Shown: positions 1 to 10,412, counted from the first letter of the stretch. The stretch is 64,000 bases of DNA from Prorocentrum cordatum (GCA_963575745.1 CAUYUJ010016466.1:51001-115000), one strand, 5' to 3'. Notes: generated by a model from the letters alone, not told the origin. Numbers and translations are program-made.

Positions 1-389
1 GCCTTCAGCCTCGGCCTCAGCCTCGCCTGCCTCAGCCTCAGCCTGCAGCCTCAGCCTCAGCCTCAGCCTCAGCCTCATCAGCCTCAGCCTCAGCCTCAGC
101 CTCAGCCTCAGCCTCAGCCTCAGCCTCAGCCTCAGCCTCAGCCTCGGCCTGCTTCAGCCTCAGCCTCAATCTGCCTTCAGCCTCGGCTTCAGTCTCAGCC
201 TGCCTCAGCCTCAGCCTGCATCAGCCTCAGCCTCAGCCTCAGCCTGCCTCAGCCTCAGCCTGCATCAGCCTCAGCCTGCTTCAGCCTCAGCCTCAGCCTG
301 CATCAGCCTCAGCCTGAGTCTGCCTTCAGCTTCGGCCTCAGCCTCAGCCTGCCTCAGCCTGCCTCAGCCTCAGCATCAGCCTGCCTCAG
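1..389. repeat. CAGCCT hexanucleotide repeat
   Basis: An almost uninterrupted CAGCCT tract with variants such as CTGCCT, CGGCCT and CATCAGCCT. It runs from the window edge to the start of the 73-bp array. No gene is seen in it. Confidence 0.95.
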
Positions 390-394
390 CATTC

Positions 395-835
395 AAAATG
401 TGGCCAGGGAATGGAATTCTGGGAACTCGAAGAACACGAAGTGGCCTACAGTTTGCTCCGGGCATTCAAAATCATTCCCAGGAATGGAGTTCTGGGAAGT
501 CCAAGAGCACGAAGTGGCCTACAGTTGGCTCCGGGCATCCAAAATGTGGCCCGGGAATGGAGTTCTGGGAACTCGAAGACCACGAAGTGGCCTACAGTTG
601 GCTCCGGGCATCCAAAATGTGGCCCGGGAATGGAGTTCTGGGAACTCGAAGACCACGAAGTGGCCTACAGTTGGCTCTGGGCATCCAAAATGTGGCCCGG
701 GAATGGAGTTCTGGGAACTCGAAGACCACGAAGTGGCCTACAGTTGGCTCCGGGCATTCAGAATGCGGCCCGGGAATGGAGTTCTGGGAGGTCGAAGAAT
801 GGAGTTCTGGGAGGTCGAAAAGCACGAAGTGTGTG
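395..835. repeat. 73-bp tandem repeat, about six copies
   Basis: Copies start at 395, 468, 541, 614, 687 and 760, an exact 73-bp period. Each begins AAAATGTGGCCCGGGAATGG or close to it. The last copy has an internal 23-bp duplication around 781-826. Because 73 is 1 modulo 3 and the unit has no stop in any plus frame, all three plus frames stay open and spell the same peptides in rotation. These open frames should not be read as genes. Confidence 0.95.
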
Positions 836-1112
836 ACTGTTTGCGAAAAACAAGGTTCCCCGGCAATCCCCAACGGCCCCCCAACGGCCCCCCAACGGCT
901 CCCCAACGGCTGCCCAGACCCCCCTGTGGTGTAATGTGCTGCTCTCTTTTTACACCACTAGAAACCTATCAGTCTTCGCTGTTAGGTAAAAACACACATT
1001 ACTAGATGCTAAGTTATACCCACGTATATGTATATCAGTGTGAGGGGGCCGAACGGTCATTCACTGTCCCTGGGTGCGAGGCTGAAAAAAGGATTCCGCG
1101 GTGCGGATTCTC

Positions 1113-1140
1113 GTTGTTGTTGGTTGTTGTTTGTTGTTGT

Positions 1141-1218
<78 letters not shown>
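1113..1218. repeat. TTG trinucleotide microsatellite
   Basis: A run of GTT/TTG triplets with three TTTG interruptions. It leads directly into the CGCGACCCACC minisatellite. Confidence 0.95.
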
Positions 1219-1219
<1 letters not shown>

Positions 1220-1225
1220 GTCGTC

Positions 1226-1621
1226 GTCACACCCGCAACCCGCCCCGCGACCCACCCGCGACCCACCCGCGCGACCCACCCGCGACCCACCCGCGACCCA
1301 CCCCGCGACCCACCCCGCGACCCACCCCGCGACCCACCCCGCGACCCACCCGCGACCCACCCGCGACCCACCCGCGACCCACCCGCGACCCACCCACGCG
1401 ACCCACCCCGCGACCCACCCCGACCCACCCGCGACCCACCCGCGACCCACCCGCGACCCACCCCACGACCCACCCCGCGACCCACCCGCGACCCACCCGC
1501 GACCCACCCGCGACCCACCCCGCGACCACCCGCGACCACCCGCGACCCACCCGCGACCCACCCGCGACCCACCCGCGACCCACCCGCGACCCACCCCGCG
1601 ACCCACCCGCGACCCACCTTC
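1226..1621. repeat. CGCGACCCACC minisatellite
   Basis: Tandem 10-11 bp units (CGCGACCCACC and CGACCCACCC). It produces long artefactual Arg/Pro/Thr frames on plus and Gly/Trp/Val frames on minus. Confidence 0.95.
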
Positions 1622-1985
1622 GACCCAAACCACGCTTCAGGTACAAACTGCAATTTTCGGTGCCTGCGGCTTGCTTTTTTTGCATTCCTTCCAGGTGGAG
1701 AGCCCGCGACCCGCCCCGCGACCAACGCGCGACGCAAACCACGTTCAGGATACAAACCACATTTTTCGGCGCCTGCGGTGGGCTTCTTTTGCACTCGCTT
1801 CAAGTGGAAAGCCCGCGGCCCACCCGCGACCACGTTCAGGGTACAAACCATTTGTTCGGCGCCTGCGGCGGGCATACAAACCAATTGTTTCTGCGCCTGC
1901 GGCGGGCTGCTTTTACATTCCTTCCAAGTGGAGGTCGAGAGCCCGCGACCCACCCGCGACCTAAACCACGCTCACTGAACAAACC
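1622..1985. repeat. degenerate ~100-bp tandem units
   Basis: About four imperfect units share ACCACGTTCAGG, TACAAACC, CGGCGCCTGCGGCGGGC, CTTCCAAGTGGA and AGCCCGCGACCC. They look like an older, longer-period array next to the minisatellite. Confidence 0.75.
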
Positions 1986-2160
1986 AATGCCGCACAAGCG
2001 CGGCGGCGGATGTTCGCATGCCGTCTGAGCCCGCAACGACCTCTTCAAGCCCCGCGCATCCACACCAGCCCGTCCAGCAACTTTGCGCTGGCGAGTTGCC
2101 TTGATCAGAGAAGTCGAGGAGCATAAAGTGGAACAAAGGACTGCGTTGCCGTTAACTTGG

Positions 2161-2537
2161 GAAAGGAGGGGGAGGCAGGAGGAGTAAACAGGGGACGAGG
2201 AGGACGCGGAAAAAGAGAGGATGTAAGGAGAATGCGGAGAAAGAGGAGTAGGTGGACGAGGAAGGGGAGGAGGGGGAGAAGGAGCACGAGGAGGGGGAGG
2301 AGGGAGAGGAGGATGATGATGGACGACAGTGGGAGGACGATGATGGAGGCCGATGAGGGGGAGGACGACAATGGGAGGACGATGATGGAAGGACGAGGGG
2401 GGGGAAAGGGAGGACGAGGAAGAAGAGGAGGAGGACGAGGTGGAGGAGGAGGAGGAGGATGACGACGACGATGAGGACGAGGACGAGGACGAGGAAGAGA
2501 AGGAGGAGGAGGAGGAGGAGGAGGAGGAGGAGGAGGG
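2161..2537. repeat. purine-rich GGA/GAC tract
   Basis: Dense GGA, GAG and GAC triplets on the plus strand. The tract starts immediately downstream (minus-strand sense) of the putative stop codon of the CNBD gene, so it would be its 3' flank or UTR. Confidence 0.9.
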
Positions 2538-2683
2538 TCAGGTCAGGGTCAGGCGCTTGGGGGTCTTCGCAAGCCTCTGGAGCACCGAGAGGCCTTTGAC
2601 CCCTGCGTAAGAGCTGTGCAGCATGCCCCCCACCTTCGTGGTGGGGCCTGCCACCGCGTGCCAGGAGGGGGGCCAGTCCGCCC
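2538..2683 (-). CDS. CNBD gene, exon 16 (putative last exon with stop)
   Basis: Function of this part is unknown. Read on minus after a GGCAG acceptor, it encodes about 47 residues including DWPPSWHAVAGPTTKVGG and GLSVLQRLAKTPKRLT, then TGA at 2,540-2,538. It enters in phase 1, matching the exit phase chosen for exon 15. Support is the open frame, the acceptor and the phase only; no family is recognised. The exon could instead be internal, using a GC donor near GTCAAAG. The intron before it is 150 bp and is flanked by a direct GGCAG, a hint of a small insertion-derived intron. Confidence 0.4.
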
Positions 2684-2833
2684 CTGCCTGGCAGACAGAT
2701 CAGCGGCGAGGTCCGCTGACCTCGAAGTGGGGTAGAAATGCCCCCCGCATCCCCCGCCCCTTCGCTAAGTAGAGAGGGACCCGAAGTCGTCCTCCCAACT
2801 CGGCGAGTGGGTGGGGGAGGGGGACACTTCTGC

Positions 2834-2878
2834 CCTCGCGGGCGGAGGAGAGCTCCCTGACCCTCTGGGCGAGGGAGC
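2834..2878 (-). CDS. CNBD gene, exon 15 (candidate)
   Basis: A 45-nt island after the acceptor CTTGAGAG. It encodes GSLAQRVRELSSARE, a helix-like segment with many Arg/Glu/Leu. Entry phase 1 matches exon 14 and gives IIDLQ followed by GSLAQRV. The chosen 5' splice site is GCAGAA (GC donor); a GA donor four bases earlier is an alternative. A very short exon, called mainly for continuity. Confidence 0.35.
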
Positions 2879-3239
2879 CTCTCAAGAAGCGCTCTCGGAC
2901 CGTCTAGTCCGACGGCGAAAAGTAGATACAGAGGCAAAAGAATAGCACCAACCAGCAACAAAAGAGAGAAGAGAGAGAGGCGGCTGCTGCAGCCGCTCGC
3001 CGTCATGGTCGGCGGCCTCCCCTGCCCATCTCCTGCCCTTCCTGTACGCGGGCAATGATGGGATATACTCAGAATAAAAATTGACTCTCTCATTCAATGT
3101 GGCATGGGGAGTGGATGGGGGATCATCTGACCCTCATCACTTTGCAGTCCTCTGGGGAGAAAAAATCACATTTGTGAGTCAGCCGTCGTATGCACCACCG
3201 TCCTATGTCGGTGTTTGTAGCAACTCCCAACCAGCTCCC

Positions 3240-3365
3240 CGCAATCATCTGTCATGAGTCAATGAAGTAATGAGTCACTGCAGGAACCATCTGTCACTGT
3301 CGTAAGTAATGAGTCAATGCAATGACGTACTGAGTCAGTGCAGTAATGAGTCAGTGCGAAACCAC
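3240..3365. repeat. short TGAGTCA-rich repeats
   Basis: TGAGTCA recurs at least five times with AGTAATGAGTCA-type spacing. TGAGTCA is the AP-1 consensus in animals, but the spacing here is that of a decayed tandem repeat. I infer no regulatory role. Confidence 0.6.
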
Positions 3366-3374
3366 TAATACCTA

Positions 3375-4098
3375 CTATGATGGCCTTGCTTGGGGAGGCC
3401 CGTCGTTGCCATGCTGCTCATGCGTGGCCAGTTCATGCACATAGTTGGTCGCATCTGGCCAAGGCGGGATCATGGCTTCATCTTCATTACGAAGTATGCC
3501 CAATGTGTACTTCAGCCCATTCATAGCATTCTGCACCTGAAGAGCCTGGCTCTCGAGTTTGCGAACAACTTCTTGCTTCTCAAGCTGCTCTTCCAGATCA
3601 TATTCCATTGGTGGAGCCAGGCGCTGTAGTGCTAATCGAATAAGTCCATGCTGTCTGGTCAGTGCCTTCAGAGCTTCCTGAACAGCTGGGGCTTGTTGTT
3701 CAAGCAGCGGCTTCGTAGTTCTCAACCGTTCATTGCCCATGATGAGTCTTCCCATGGGGCTTGCATATCTTACATCAAAGTACGAGATCTGAGGCATGGG
3801 TATGCTTTGCTCTGTTCCGCAATCTGCGGGGCACCATGCTGAAGACTTCGCCATATTCAGCAGCCGTCGGAGAAGTAATGCCGCCAATGCGGCTCTGTGT
3901 ACAAGAAACGAAAGTCGGAGGCTGCTGCTGGTTGAGCCAAAATAATATCGTGGAAGGTGCGGTGTCACAAAGAGAAGAGAGGCCGTCTGAACCAGTAGGT
4001 GGCAACGGTAACCAAGAACGGTGGGGCACCACTTCTTGCTGGGGTCGGAGGTCGGAGAGTCGGGAAACAACGTACATCCTAGTAGGATCCCTGCCCAA
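3375..4098 (-). pseudogene. downstream ORF segment of zinc-finger element, copy 1
   Basis: A coding-like minus-strand segment following the zinc-finger ORF. The first part (4,098-3,775) contains PTRMYVVSRLSDLRPQQEVV. It gives way in another frame to a helical, Glu/Leu/Gln-rich stretch (about 3,790-3,375) containing PPMEYDLEEQLEKQEVVRKL and QVQNAMNGLKYTLGILRNED. The frame change is again +1, like those upstream. It is probably the C-terminal part of the same element protein, broken by indels or an unrecognised intron. The function is not recognised. Confidence 0.4.
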
Positions 4099-4114
4099 GG
4101 GGGGCCTCTGGAGG

Positions 4115-5784
4115 TTACTGTGTCTCGTCGGGTCCTTTATGATGTGGCTGCTGTGATGATGGCTCGGTCGTGTCGTGGGCCTCCTTACTGCTTGAGCTCC
4201 CTGTGGGTCTCTCGGGGTGCTGAGGCTCCTCTAGGCCCAAACCTTGCATCATTCTCCTTCTCCTCGCCCTGTATGACAATGCGAGTCTGTATAATTCATT
4301 AAACCGTTCACTAACCGCACGCTGTTGTGTGAGCTTCCCAAAACGCGCTGGGTCGAGAGAAATCTCATGGGCAATTTTTCCTCCGCTCGCTGAGGAGGCC
4401 ACGGAGGCGAGGCCAGAGGTGGGGACGTACCGAGGCCTACCGTCGTTGGGACGGCTGGTGCCGTCGAGCTCCGGTAGTGATCTGTACCCGACCTCAGCGC
4501 CTGCGTAGGCTCGCCTCGACCGCCCTCTCCAGGGCACTCTTGGGCGCCGCTCCCTGCCCCTTGACGCCGTTCAGCACCAGGATCGCCGTCGTCAAGGCCT
4601 CCTTGAGCTTCGTCGGCGAGTAGCCCCTCGCCATGGTCAGGACCGCCTCGCCTGGCTCCTGTGACATCAGGTGCGGCACGAGGGCCGGGAGCGGGTTGAG
4701 CGTGTACTGCAGTTTGCCTTTGTGCTCGGACTCGTCCAGGTCGTCGCGCTTGTAGGCCTCGTTGACTTTCCAGGAGAGCACTGTTTCTTGTATGATCTGT
4801 GGTCCAATCTTGCCCGTCGTCGCCTCGATGTACTCGCGGATGACGCCCTTGGCTGTCTTCTCGGTGGTGCTCCCTGTGTCGCCGTCCAGCGCTTCGTACA
4901 TCTCCCTGAGCATGGCGCTGCAGATGTGGACGTGGGGGGTTCCGAGACCGTGTTTCTTGCCTGCTGCGCGTACTGCTTGTCCATACTGCTTGGCGGCTTC
5001 CATGCCCGCGATGAACGGGGGCGACGATGCTGGCAGGAGCCAGAAGTCCGAGGTGGTGTGGTAGAGCTCGCGAATGTCCTGCGCGTTGCGCAGCGAGAGC
5101 TTCATCGTCACCGCCAGCCTGTCCTCGTAGCTGCCGTCGGACGGTTCTGCTCCCTTGCCAGAACCTTTGGGAGGGCGCCTGCCGCCTCCGCCGCTGCTCG
5201 TCCCGCTGCCTCCGTCGACTGCGGCTTCGGCGGCGCCTCTCTTGGCAGCTACCCGCTTGGGCTCTGCCCCTGCGAGCTGCCACTCTGCTGCAGGGAGGGC
5301 CATCGCACGTGCGCTGTACAACGTCTGCTGGGCCTTCGTGATGTTCTCTCACGTGCAACTGAAAGGAGCGGAGGGTTTGAGCCTCATGGCCACATAAGCT
5401 GCATGTTAGTGTTGGTGGGGCCTGTACTTCGTGCGCCCATTTGCTGTAGTCAATGTGACACACTCCGTACTTGTCAGCCGAGCGGTGTGCATGATCAATT
5501 GCCGTTTTTCTTGTATTGAATGTGCTCCAACACCAAGGGCATTGATTGGTAATAATCATCTGCGATAGTAAAGTCCTCAAGTTGTGCGCCCCCCTTTTGT
5601 GAGCCTGTAATGCCTGTGCTGTCGTGAAGCGTTTCCCACAGCATTGTGTTTGTCCGTCGTCGTCTTCACATGGGTAGTCGCACCAGTAGGCCTTCGCTAT
5701 TTGGTCGTCTGCTCTGCCTTCATCAATGTCTCCTGCTTGGTTGTTCCAGGTCCTGGAGGCACTGCTGAGTATGCTGGGGTCCAT
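4115..5784 (-). pseudogene. C2H2 zinc-finger mobile-element ORF, copy 1 (frameshifted)
   Basis: Minus strand. The N-terminal part (5,784 to about 5,340) has three Cys/His fingers: one around YWCDYPCEDDDGQTQCCGKR, then ITNQCPWCWSTFNTRKTAID with a following His and Cys, then CSLCGHEAQTLRSFQLHV ending in HH. A +1 shift near 5,340 leads to a 270-residue frame (to 4,494) with TMKLSLRNAQDIRELYHTTS, VHICSAMLREMYEALDGD and GKLQYTLNPLPALVPHLM. Another +1 shift leads to 4,537-4,115, with AVSERFNELYRLALSYRARR. The finger block and the KLQ..NP block match copy 2 at 22.6-24.3 kb. I associate this architecture with dinoflagellate retroelement ORFs. No reverse transcriptase is present, so it is a fragment or the first ORF only. 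Confidence 0.6.
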
Positions 5785-5799
5785 TGTCGTCCATTGGTC

Positions 5800-6009
5800 C
5801 GCCGGCTCGACGACGCCCGCGTCGCCCGCGCCCGCCCCCTCACTCTTATCCGCACTTGCGGGGTGCTATACACATAGAAATAAAGATATAGATCTATATG
5901 CACATAACCGGCGTTCCAGGCACGGGGAGACCCAAGCCCCACTCATTTCCAAGCCCATTTTCCATTCTTTCCCGCTCCACGACGACTTCGATGCCCTCCA
6001 AAACGGCCA
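5800..6009. other. unassigned spacer
   Basis: Mixed sequence between the zinc-finger ORF and the decamer array. I see no gene or repeat. Confidence 0.4.
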
Positions 6010-6350
6010 AGATGGCTCAAGGCGGCCTCAGAGATGCCTCCAACACCGCCAAGAAGCCCCCAAGACGCCCCCAGAGGCCCCCAAGAGTCCTCTCAAGAGA
6101 GCCCCAAGAGGCGCAAAGTGCCCCACTCCCTTCGGAAAGCGTATATCTTTACCATGTTCGCCTCTTGGGCTTTCACGGCGTCCAAGACGGCCCGAGAGGC
6201 CCCCAAGATCGTCTCTAGACGGCCCAAGAGGCTCCCAAGAGAGTCTCCAAGACAACCCCAGACAGCCCCAAGACGGCCGAAGACGGCCGCAGAACGCCCC
6301 AAGAAGGGGCCCAGAGGGGTCCCCGAACGGACATTTGAAGCTCTCCGCGC
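6010..6350. repeat. CCCAAGAGGC-type decamer array
   Basis: Degenerate 9-12 bp units such as CCCCCAAGAG and CCCAAGACGG. Plus frames read Lys/Arg/Pro/Gln; minus frames read GASWGPLG-like peptides. An embedded block, TATCTTTACCATGTTCGCCT (about 6,144), has a diverged counterpart at 60,838-60,880. Confidence 0.85.
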
Positions 6351-6359
6351 CTAGAGTAA

Positions 6360-6522
6360 GGTCGAGCATGTCCCCCTTCAGGCAGATTTTGAAGGAAAAA
6401 ATACAACTACCCCAACAATACACCGAAATCGACAAAAATATACAAAAAAACGTCCCCTTCTTATTTTGTTTTTTAAACTATTTTCGAACATTCCTCCTGT
6501 AGAGGCACGTGCCCGACTTAAG
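6360..6522. mobile_element. MITE family 1 (GTCGGGCATGTCC ends), copy a
   Basis: Left end AAGGTCGAGCATGTCCCCCT, AT-rich core with runs of A, right end CCTGTAGAGGCACGTGCCCG. The ends are imperfect inverted repeats of each other. Other copies lie at 36,105-36,450, 36,605-36,752 and 62,505-62,722. No coding capacity. Confidence 0.7.
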
Positions 6523-6674
6523 CCTAGAGGTCCCCAGGAGTCCCCTAGAGGCCCCAAAAGGCTCTCCAAGAGGGCCCTACCCCCCAGTCTGGGGCGGCGG
6601 CAGCTCGGTGGGTTCCGGCTGGCGGCAGAGGGGCGGAGGCGGCGTCGGCTGTGCGCAACCAGTTCGGCTACACG

Positions 6675-6842
6675 CAAGAGTGACCCTCGGTAAGAGTGAC
6701 CTTTGGTGCGCGGCTTTTTGGGGGCCGCATGGGGGACCAAACCTGGGCGCGCAAGCCGCTGCTCCTGCTACGTCTTCAGCCATCTGGGGACCCATCTGGG
6801 CCCGCATCAAGGGGCCACTCCGGCGACAGGTCACTCTTACGT
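6675..6842. mobile_element. MITE family 3 (GAGTGACC ends), copy a
   Basis: Starts GTAAGAGTGACC and ends GGTCACTCTTAC, with a GC-rich core. Related copies are at 36,451-36,601 and 39,409-39,521. In two of the three cases it abuts a family-1 element, so the two may be parts of one larger unit. Confidence 0.6.
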
Positions 6843-7012
6843 CTAGTCGACCAGTGACCCTGGGCAAAGAGTGCCCCGCCGGCGCGCGGCTTGCCGGCGG
6901 CCGTCGGGCGCGGAGCGACGGGGGCGCCCCTGCGAGCCTGGGCTCCGCCCCGCGGCGCCGCCCCCCCCGAACCCGCAGGCCGCCCCCCGTTGCGGCCACT
7001 CCGGCGAGGGGC

Positions 7013-7110
7013 CCCTCCGACGTGCAGAGCCGGCTGCGGCGCTGCCGGCGGCTCCACGCCGCCGGCGCGGGCATGGGGCAGGACGGGTGCGGAGGGCGGC
7101 CCCGTCGGTC
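7013..7110 (+). other. orphan coding-like island, plus strand
   Basis: A GC3-rich open stretch reading SDVQSRLRRCRRLHAAGAGM and GQDGCGG on plus, inside a GC-rich block (6,855-7,250). It does not fit the minus-strand gene. It may be an exon of a plus-strand gene, a captured gene fragment or compositional noise. Confidence 0.25.
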
Positions 7111-7364
7111 GCGAACGTCGCAGGCCCCAGGGGCCGCAGCGCTCGCGGGGGGCCGCCCCCCCCCCGCTGCCCCAGAGTCCTCCCCTGTCGTTGGCCGCTT
7201 GCCCCTCGGATGTGATGTGCCTCGCCACCGCGGGGTCTCGGCTCGCGGGTGCAGACAGGAAGCCTTCCTCTGCACCTCCGCCTCGCTCTTGCCCTCTCTG
7301 TCTCCGCCTCCTGCCGATCTCTGTCCCTCCTCGTTTCTCGTCCACTCCTTTCTCGCTCGATGGA

Positions 7365-7380
7365 GCGCTCGCTCGCTCGC

Positions 7381-7417
<37 letters not shown>

Positions 7418-7481
7418 ACGTATCCGTCTTGCTCGCTCTCTTTTTTTTCTCTCTCTCTCTCTCTCTCTCTGTTCTCGCCTC
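7365..7481. repeat. CGCT and CT repeats
   Basis: (CGCT)n turning into (CT)n, interrupted by TACGTATCCGTCTTGCTCG. It begins just inside the intron that follows exon 14. Confidence 0.95.
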
Positions 7482-7486
7482 GCCGC

Positions 7487-7573
7487 CCTGCAGGTCGATG
7501 ATCCAGCCAAAGTACCTCTCGTCGCGCAGGTCCTGCACTCGCCGGGCCGCGGCGCGGAGCACGGCGGGGCCGA
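7487..7573 (-). CDS. CNBD gene, exon 14
   Basis: Minus-strand island reading GPAVLRAAARRVQDLRDE then RYFGWIIDLQ. It has a strongly protein-like pattern and high GC3. The acceptor is CGGGAG and the 5' splice site is GCGGCG (GC donor) after CTGCAGG. It enters and leaves in phase 1, consistent with exons 13 and 15. No family is recognised; the segment looks like an amphipathic helix followed by a short hydrophobic strand. Confidence 0.5.
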
Positions 7574-7631
7574 CTCCCGAAGCAAGCAGACAGCTTCCCA
7601 CCCCCCCCCACGCTTGGGAGGAGGAGAATGA

Positions 7632-7796
7632 AAGGGGCCCTGGGACACACAAATACATACACACGAATAACAGGACTCCCCATATTTTCCTATGTTTTCT
7701 GCGTTTTCGTCTCCCCCCCCACTTCCCATATTTTCCCATCTTTTCCAGGGGATCGATGATTCATTGTGTCTGTGTGTGTTCTTCCCCTCCTGAGAG
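7632..7796. repeat. dispersed repeat A, copy 1
   Basis: About 165 bp: AAAGGGGCCCTGGGACACAC, a short CA/AT stretch, then CCCCATATTTTCCTATGTTT, TTTTCGTCTCCCCCCCC, TTCCCATATTTTCCCATC and GATTCATTGTGTCTGTGTG. Copies are at 34,704-34,856, 39,689-40,407 and 43,975-44,140. Confidence 0.85.
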
Positions 7797-8484
7797 AAGG
7801 GGGGGGGGGGGGGGGACGACGGCACACGCGTTCCGTAGCGTGGGCCCGCCTGGGCACTCGACACCCTCCTGGGAACGGCAGGGCGGGGAGGCGGAAGAGG
7901 GAAGGGGGCACACAGAACCCGCCCCTCCGCATCCTGGACCAGACAACCGACGACACCACCCCACCTGCGGCCCCACGGAGCTCATCGTCCACCAGCAAAT
8001 CTGGCGTGGGTTCTTTGCGTGGTATGCGCTACGGCCCCCGATGGGCCGTAGTGCAACATGGCGGGCCGTAGGTGGGGTGGCGTCGTTTGTTTTTTGGTCG
8101 ACTTTCTTCTCTTCCCTCGGAATACCACCGGGATGTCCGCAAGCGGGGGCGTCCAAGAAGAGGGGGGGGCATCAAAGAGAGGGGCTCCCGCAGATCACGG
8201 CCCGGGCGTGTGCTCGGACCAGGGGGAAGGCCCCATGGGGCGTCCTGACATCGAGAGGGCGGGCCGTGACATCTGTGGAGATAGCATGGTGCCAACCATG
8301 ACATATGCTGCCTCTTTGGTCATCATTTCGACGCCCCCGTTCGAAGCCCCCGGGGACCGCCGAAGGCATCCAGAAGCCTGCACCCTGCACGGCAGAAGGG
8401 CGGCGGAGGGGCAAAGGAGAGGCAGACGCCAGGAGGGAATAGAGAGGGCCGCCTCCCCCGGGTCTCTTCCATGCTTCCATCTTC

Positions 8485-8779
8485 CCTCTGGCTGCTCCTC
8501 CTGCTCCTCCCTCCACCTCTTCTCCTGCACCCCCTGCTCCTCCTCCTCCTGCTCCTCCTCTTCCTCCTTCTCCAATTTCTGCTCCCCCGCCCCGAATAAC
8601 GCCGCAAAACTACCTGAAGCCTACCAGAATTCTCCAAGCAGGCCCAAGAACCAGCTAGCACCGTCCTCCTCCTCCTCCTCCTCCTTCTCCTCCTCATCTT
8701 CACCACCACCACCACCACCACCCTCCTCCTCCTCCTCCTCCTCCTCCTCCTCCTCCTCCAACTCTTCCTCCGCATCATC

Positions 8780-8819
<40 letters not shown>

Positions 8820-9219
8820 GCAGCAGCATCATCATCAGAATCATCATCATCAGCAGCATCATCAGCCTCTGATGATGGCGATGGTGGTGATGATGATGCT
8901 GATGGCGATATGGAGATGATGTTGAGGCTGTTGTTGATGGTGATGGTGATGATGATGGTGATGATGATGACGATGACTATGATGATGCTGATGATGATGC
9001 TGCTGATGACGATGAAGATGAGGATGCTGCTGAACATGATGATGATGGTGATGCTGGTGCTGGTGCTGATGACGATGACGATGATGATGCTGATGATGAT
9101 GATGGTGATGATCATGATGGTGATGGTGATGGTGATGGCGATGGTGATTATGATGATGATTCTGATGATGATTATGATGGTGATGATTATGATAATCATG
9201 TTGATGATGCTGATGATGT

Positions 9220-9269
<50 letters not shown>

Positions 9270-9315
9270 GTGATGGTGATGGTGATGGTGATGGTGGTGG
9301 TGATGGTGATGGTGG
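8485..9315. repeat. TCC to TCA to GAT triplet tract
   Basis: About 830 bp of trinucleotide repeats that change register from CTC/TCC to ATC to ATG/GGT. All long frames across it (poly-Ser, poly-Met, poly-His, poly-Ile) are repeat artefacts. The stretch 7,800-8,480 before it is unique-looking with no recognised gene. Confidence 0.95.
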
Positions 9316-9339
9316 TCGGAAACGTTTGCTGAGCGCACC

Positions 9340-9440
9340 GCAGCGGCGGTCCCGGCAACACGCTACGCCCCGCCGACGGATAGCGTGTCGCTCTGTTCTG
9401 TCGGGCGGCGGGAGGCGGAGCGAACCTCGGGGCGCTGGCG
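9340..9440. repeat. left half of repeat E, split by the 113-bp satellite
   Basis: CGGTCCCGGCAACACGCTAC and GGATAGCGTGTCGCTCTGTT match 12,998-13,060. The matching right half lies on the far side of the satellite at 10,146-10,210. Confidence 0.6.
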
Positions 9441-9446
9441 CTCGGG

Positions 9447-10137
9447 AGCTCAGTGTTGGGCGCCCGAGTTATCCGGGGTAACTCGGGTCCGGGGTAATTC
9501 GGGTTTGGATTCCCGAAAAACGAACCCGAGTTAGCCCTGACCCGAAATACCCCTGATGATTCGGGGCTCTGGACACCCGAAAAATCCGGGGTAACTCGGG
9601 TCCGGGGTAACTCGGGTTCGGGTTCCCGAATAAGGAACCCGAGTTAGCCCTGACCCGAGTTACCCCTGATGATTCGGGGCTCTGGACACCCGAAAAATCC
9701 GGGGTAACTCGGGTCCGGGGTAACTCGGGTTTGGATTTCCGGGAAAGGAACCCGAGTTAGCCCTGACCCGAGTCATCCCTGATGATTCGGGGCTCTGGAC
9801 GCCCGAGTTATCCGGGGTAACTCGGGTCCCGGGTAACTCGGGTTTGGATTCCCGAATAAGGAACCCGAGTTAGCCCTGACCTGAGTCATCCCTGATGATT
9901 CGGGGCTCTGGACGCCCGAGTTATCCGGGGTAACTCGTGTCCGGGGTAAGTCGGGTTTGGATTCCCGAATAAGGAACCCGAGTTAGCCCTGACCCGAGTT
10001 GCCCCTGATGATTCGGGGCTCTGGACGCCCGAGTTATCCGGGGTAACTCGTGTCCGGGGTAAGTCGGGTTCGGATTCCCGAATAAGGAACCCGAGTTAGC
10101 CCTGACCTGAGTTACCCCTGATGATTCGGGGCTCTGA
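9447..10137. repeat. 113-bp satellite, about six copies
   Basis: The marker TCGGGGCTCT starts at 9,561, 9,674, 9,787, 9,900, 10,013 and 10,126, an exact 113-bp period. Each unit holds several inverted copies of ACCCGAGTTA and TAACTCGGGT, so units can fold on themselves. A shorter array of the same unit is at 44,226-44,462. Confidence 0.95.
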
Positions 10138-10145
10138 TTAGTGGT

Positions 10146-10210
10146 GGTCAGCGTGTCGCGCCGAAGCATGGTGGGCAAGAGCCAGCGGGGCGACACGCTA
10201 AGCGAACGCC
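10146..10210. repeat. right half of repeat E
   Basis: GTCAGCGTGTCGCGCCGAAG onward matches 13,110-13,170 (TTGGCGTGTCGCGCCGAAG). Together with 9,340-9,440 it brackets the 113-bp satellite. Confidence 0.6.
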
Positions 10211-10215
10211 CCTGA

Positions 10216-10412
10216 CCGTACGTGAACGGGCCACGTTGTTAGCAACTCGCAGGTGGGATCCAGTCGTGGCAGCCTCCCGCCATGACGGCGTGGGCGCCAG
10301 CGTGTGTCACAGCGTGGCAGACGTTTCTGACCGCACTTGCCGAGGGATACCTCCACAACTCGCAGCTGAGATCCAACCGTAGCAGCCTCCCGCCATCACG
10401 GCGTGGGCTCCC
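10216..10412. repeat. two ~115-bp tandem units
   Basis: AACTCGCAG, GATCCA, GCAGCCTCCCGCCAT and ACGGCGTGGGC occur twice in order, about 115-120 bp apart. No gene is seen between here and 10,890 apart from GGA and TG microsatellites (10,690-10,730, 10,808-10,830). Confidence 0.7.

Noticed and set aside
1006-2028. 340-codon plus frame and 298-codon minus frame
   Set aside because: They run through the TTG microsatellite and the CGCGACCCACC minisatellite; composition is set by the repeat.
3240-3365. AP-1-like enhancer (TGAGTCA repeats)
   Set aside because: Spacing is that of a decayed tandem repeat and AP-1 regulation is not expected in this lineage.
6509-7864. 330-368 codon frames on both strands
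   Set aside because: MITE, GC-rich and CT-repeat sequence; only the small exon 14 and one orphan island look coding.
8058-9361. 424-codon plus frame (poly-Ser to poly-Met) and poly-His, poly-Ile minus frames
   Set aside because: All lie in the TCC/TCA/GAT triplet tract; triplet repeats keep every frame open.
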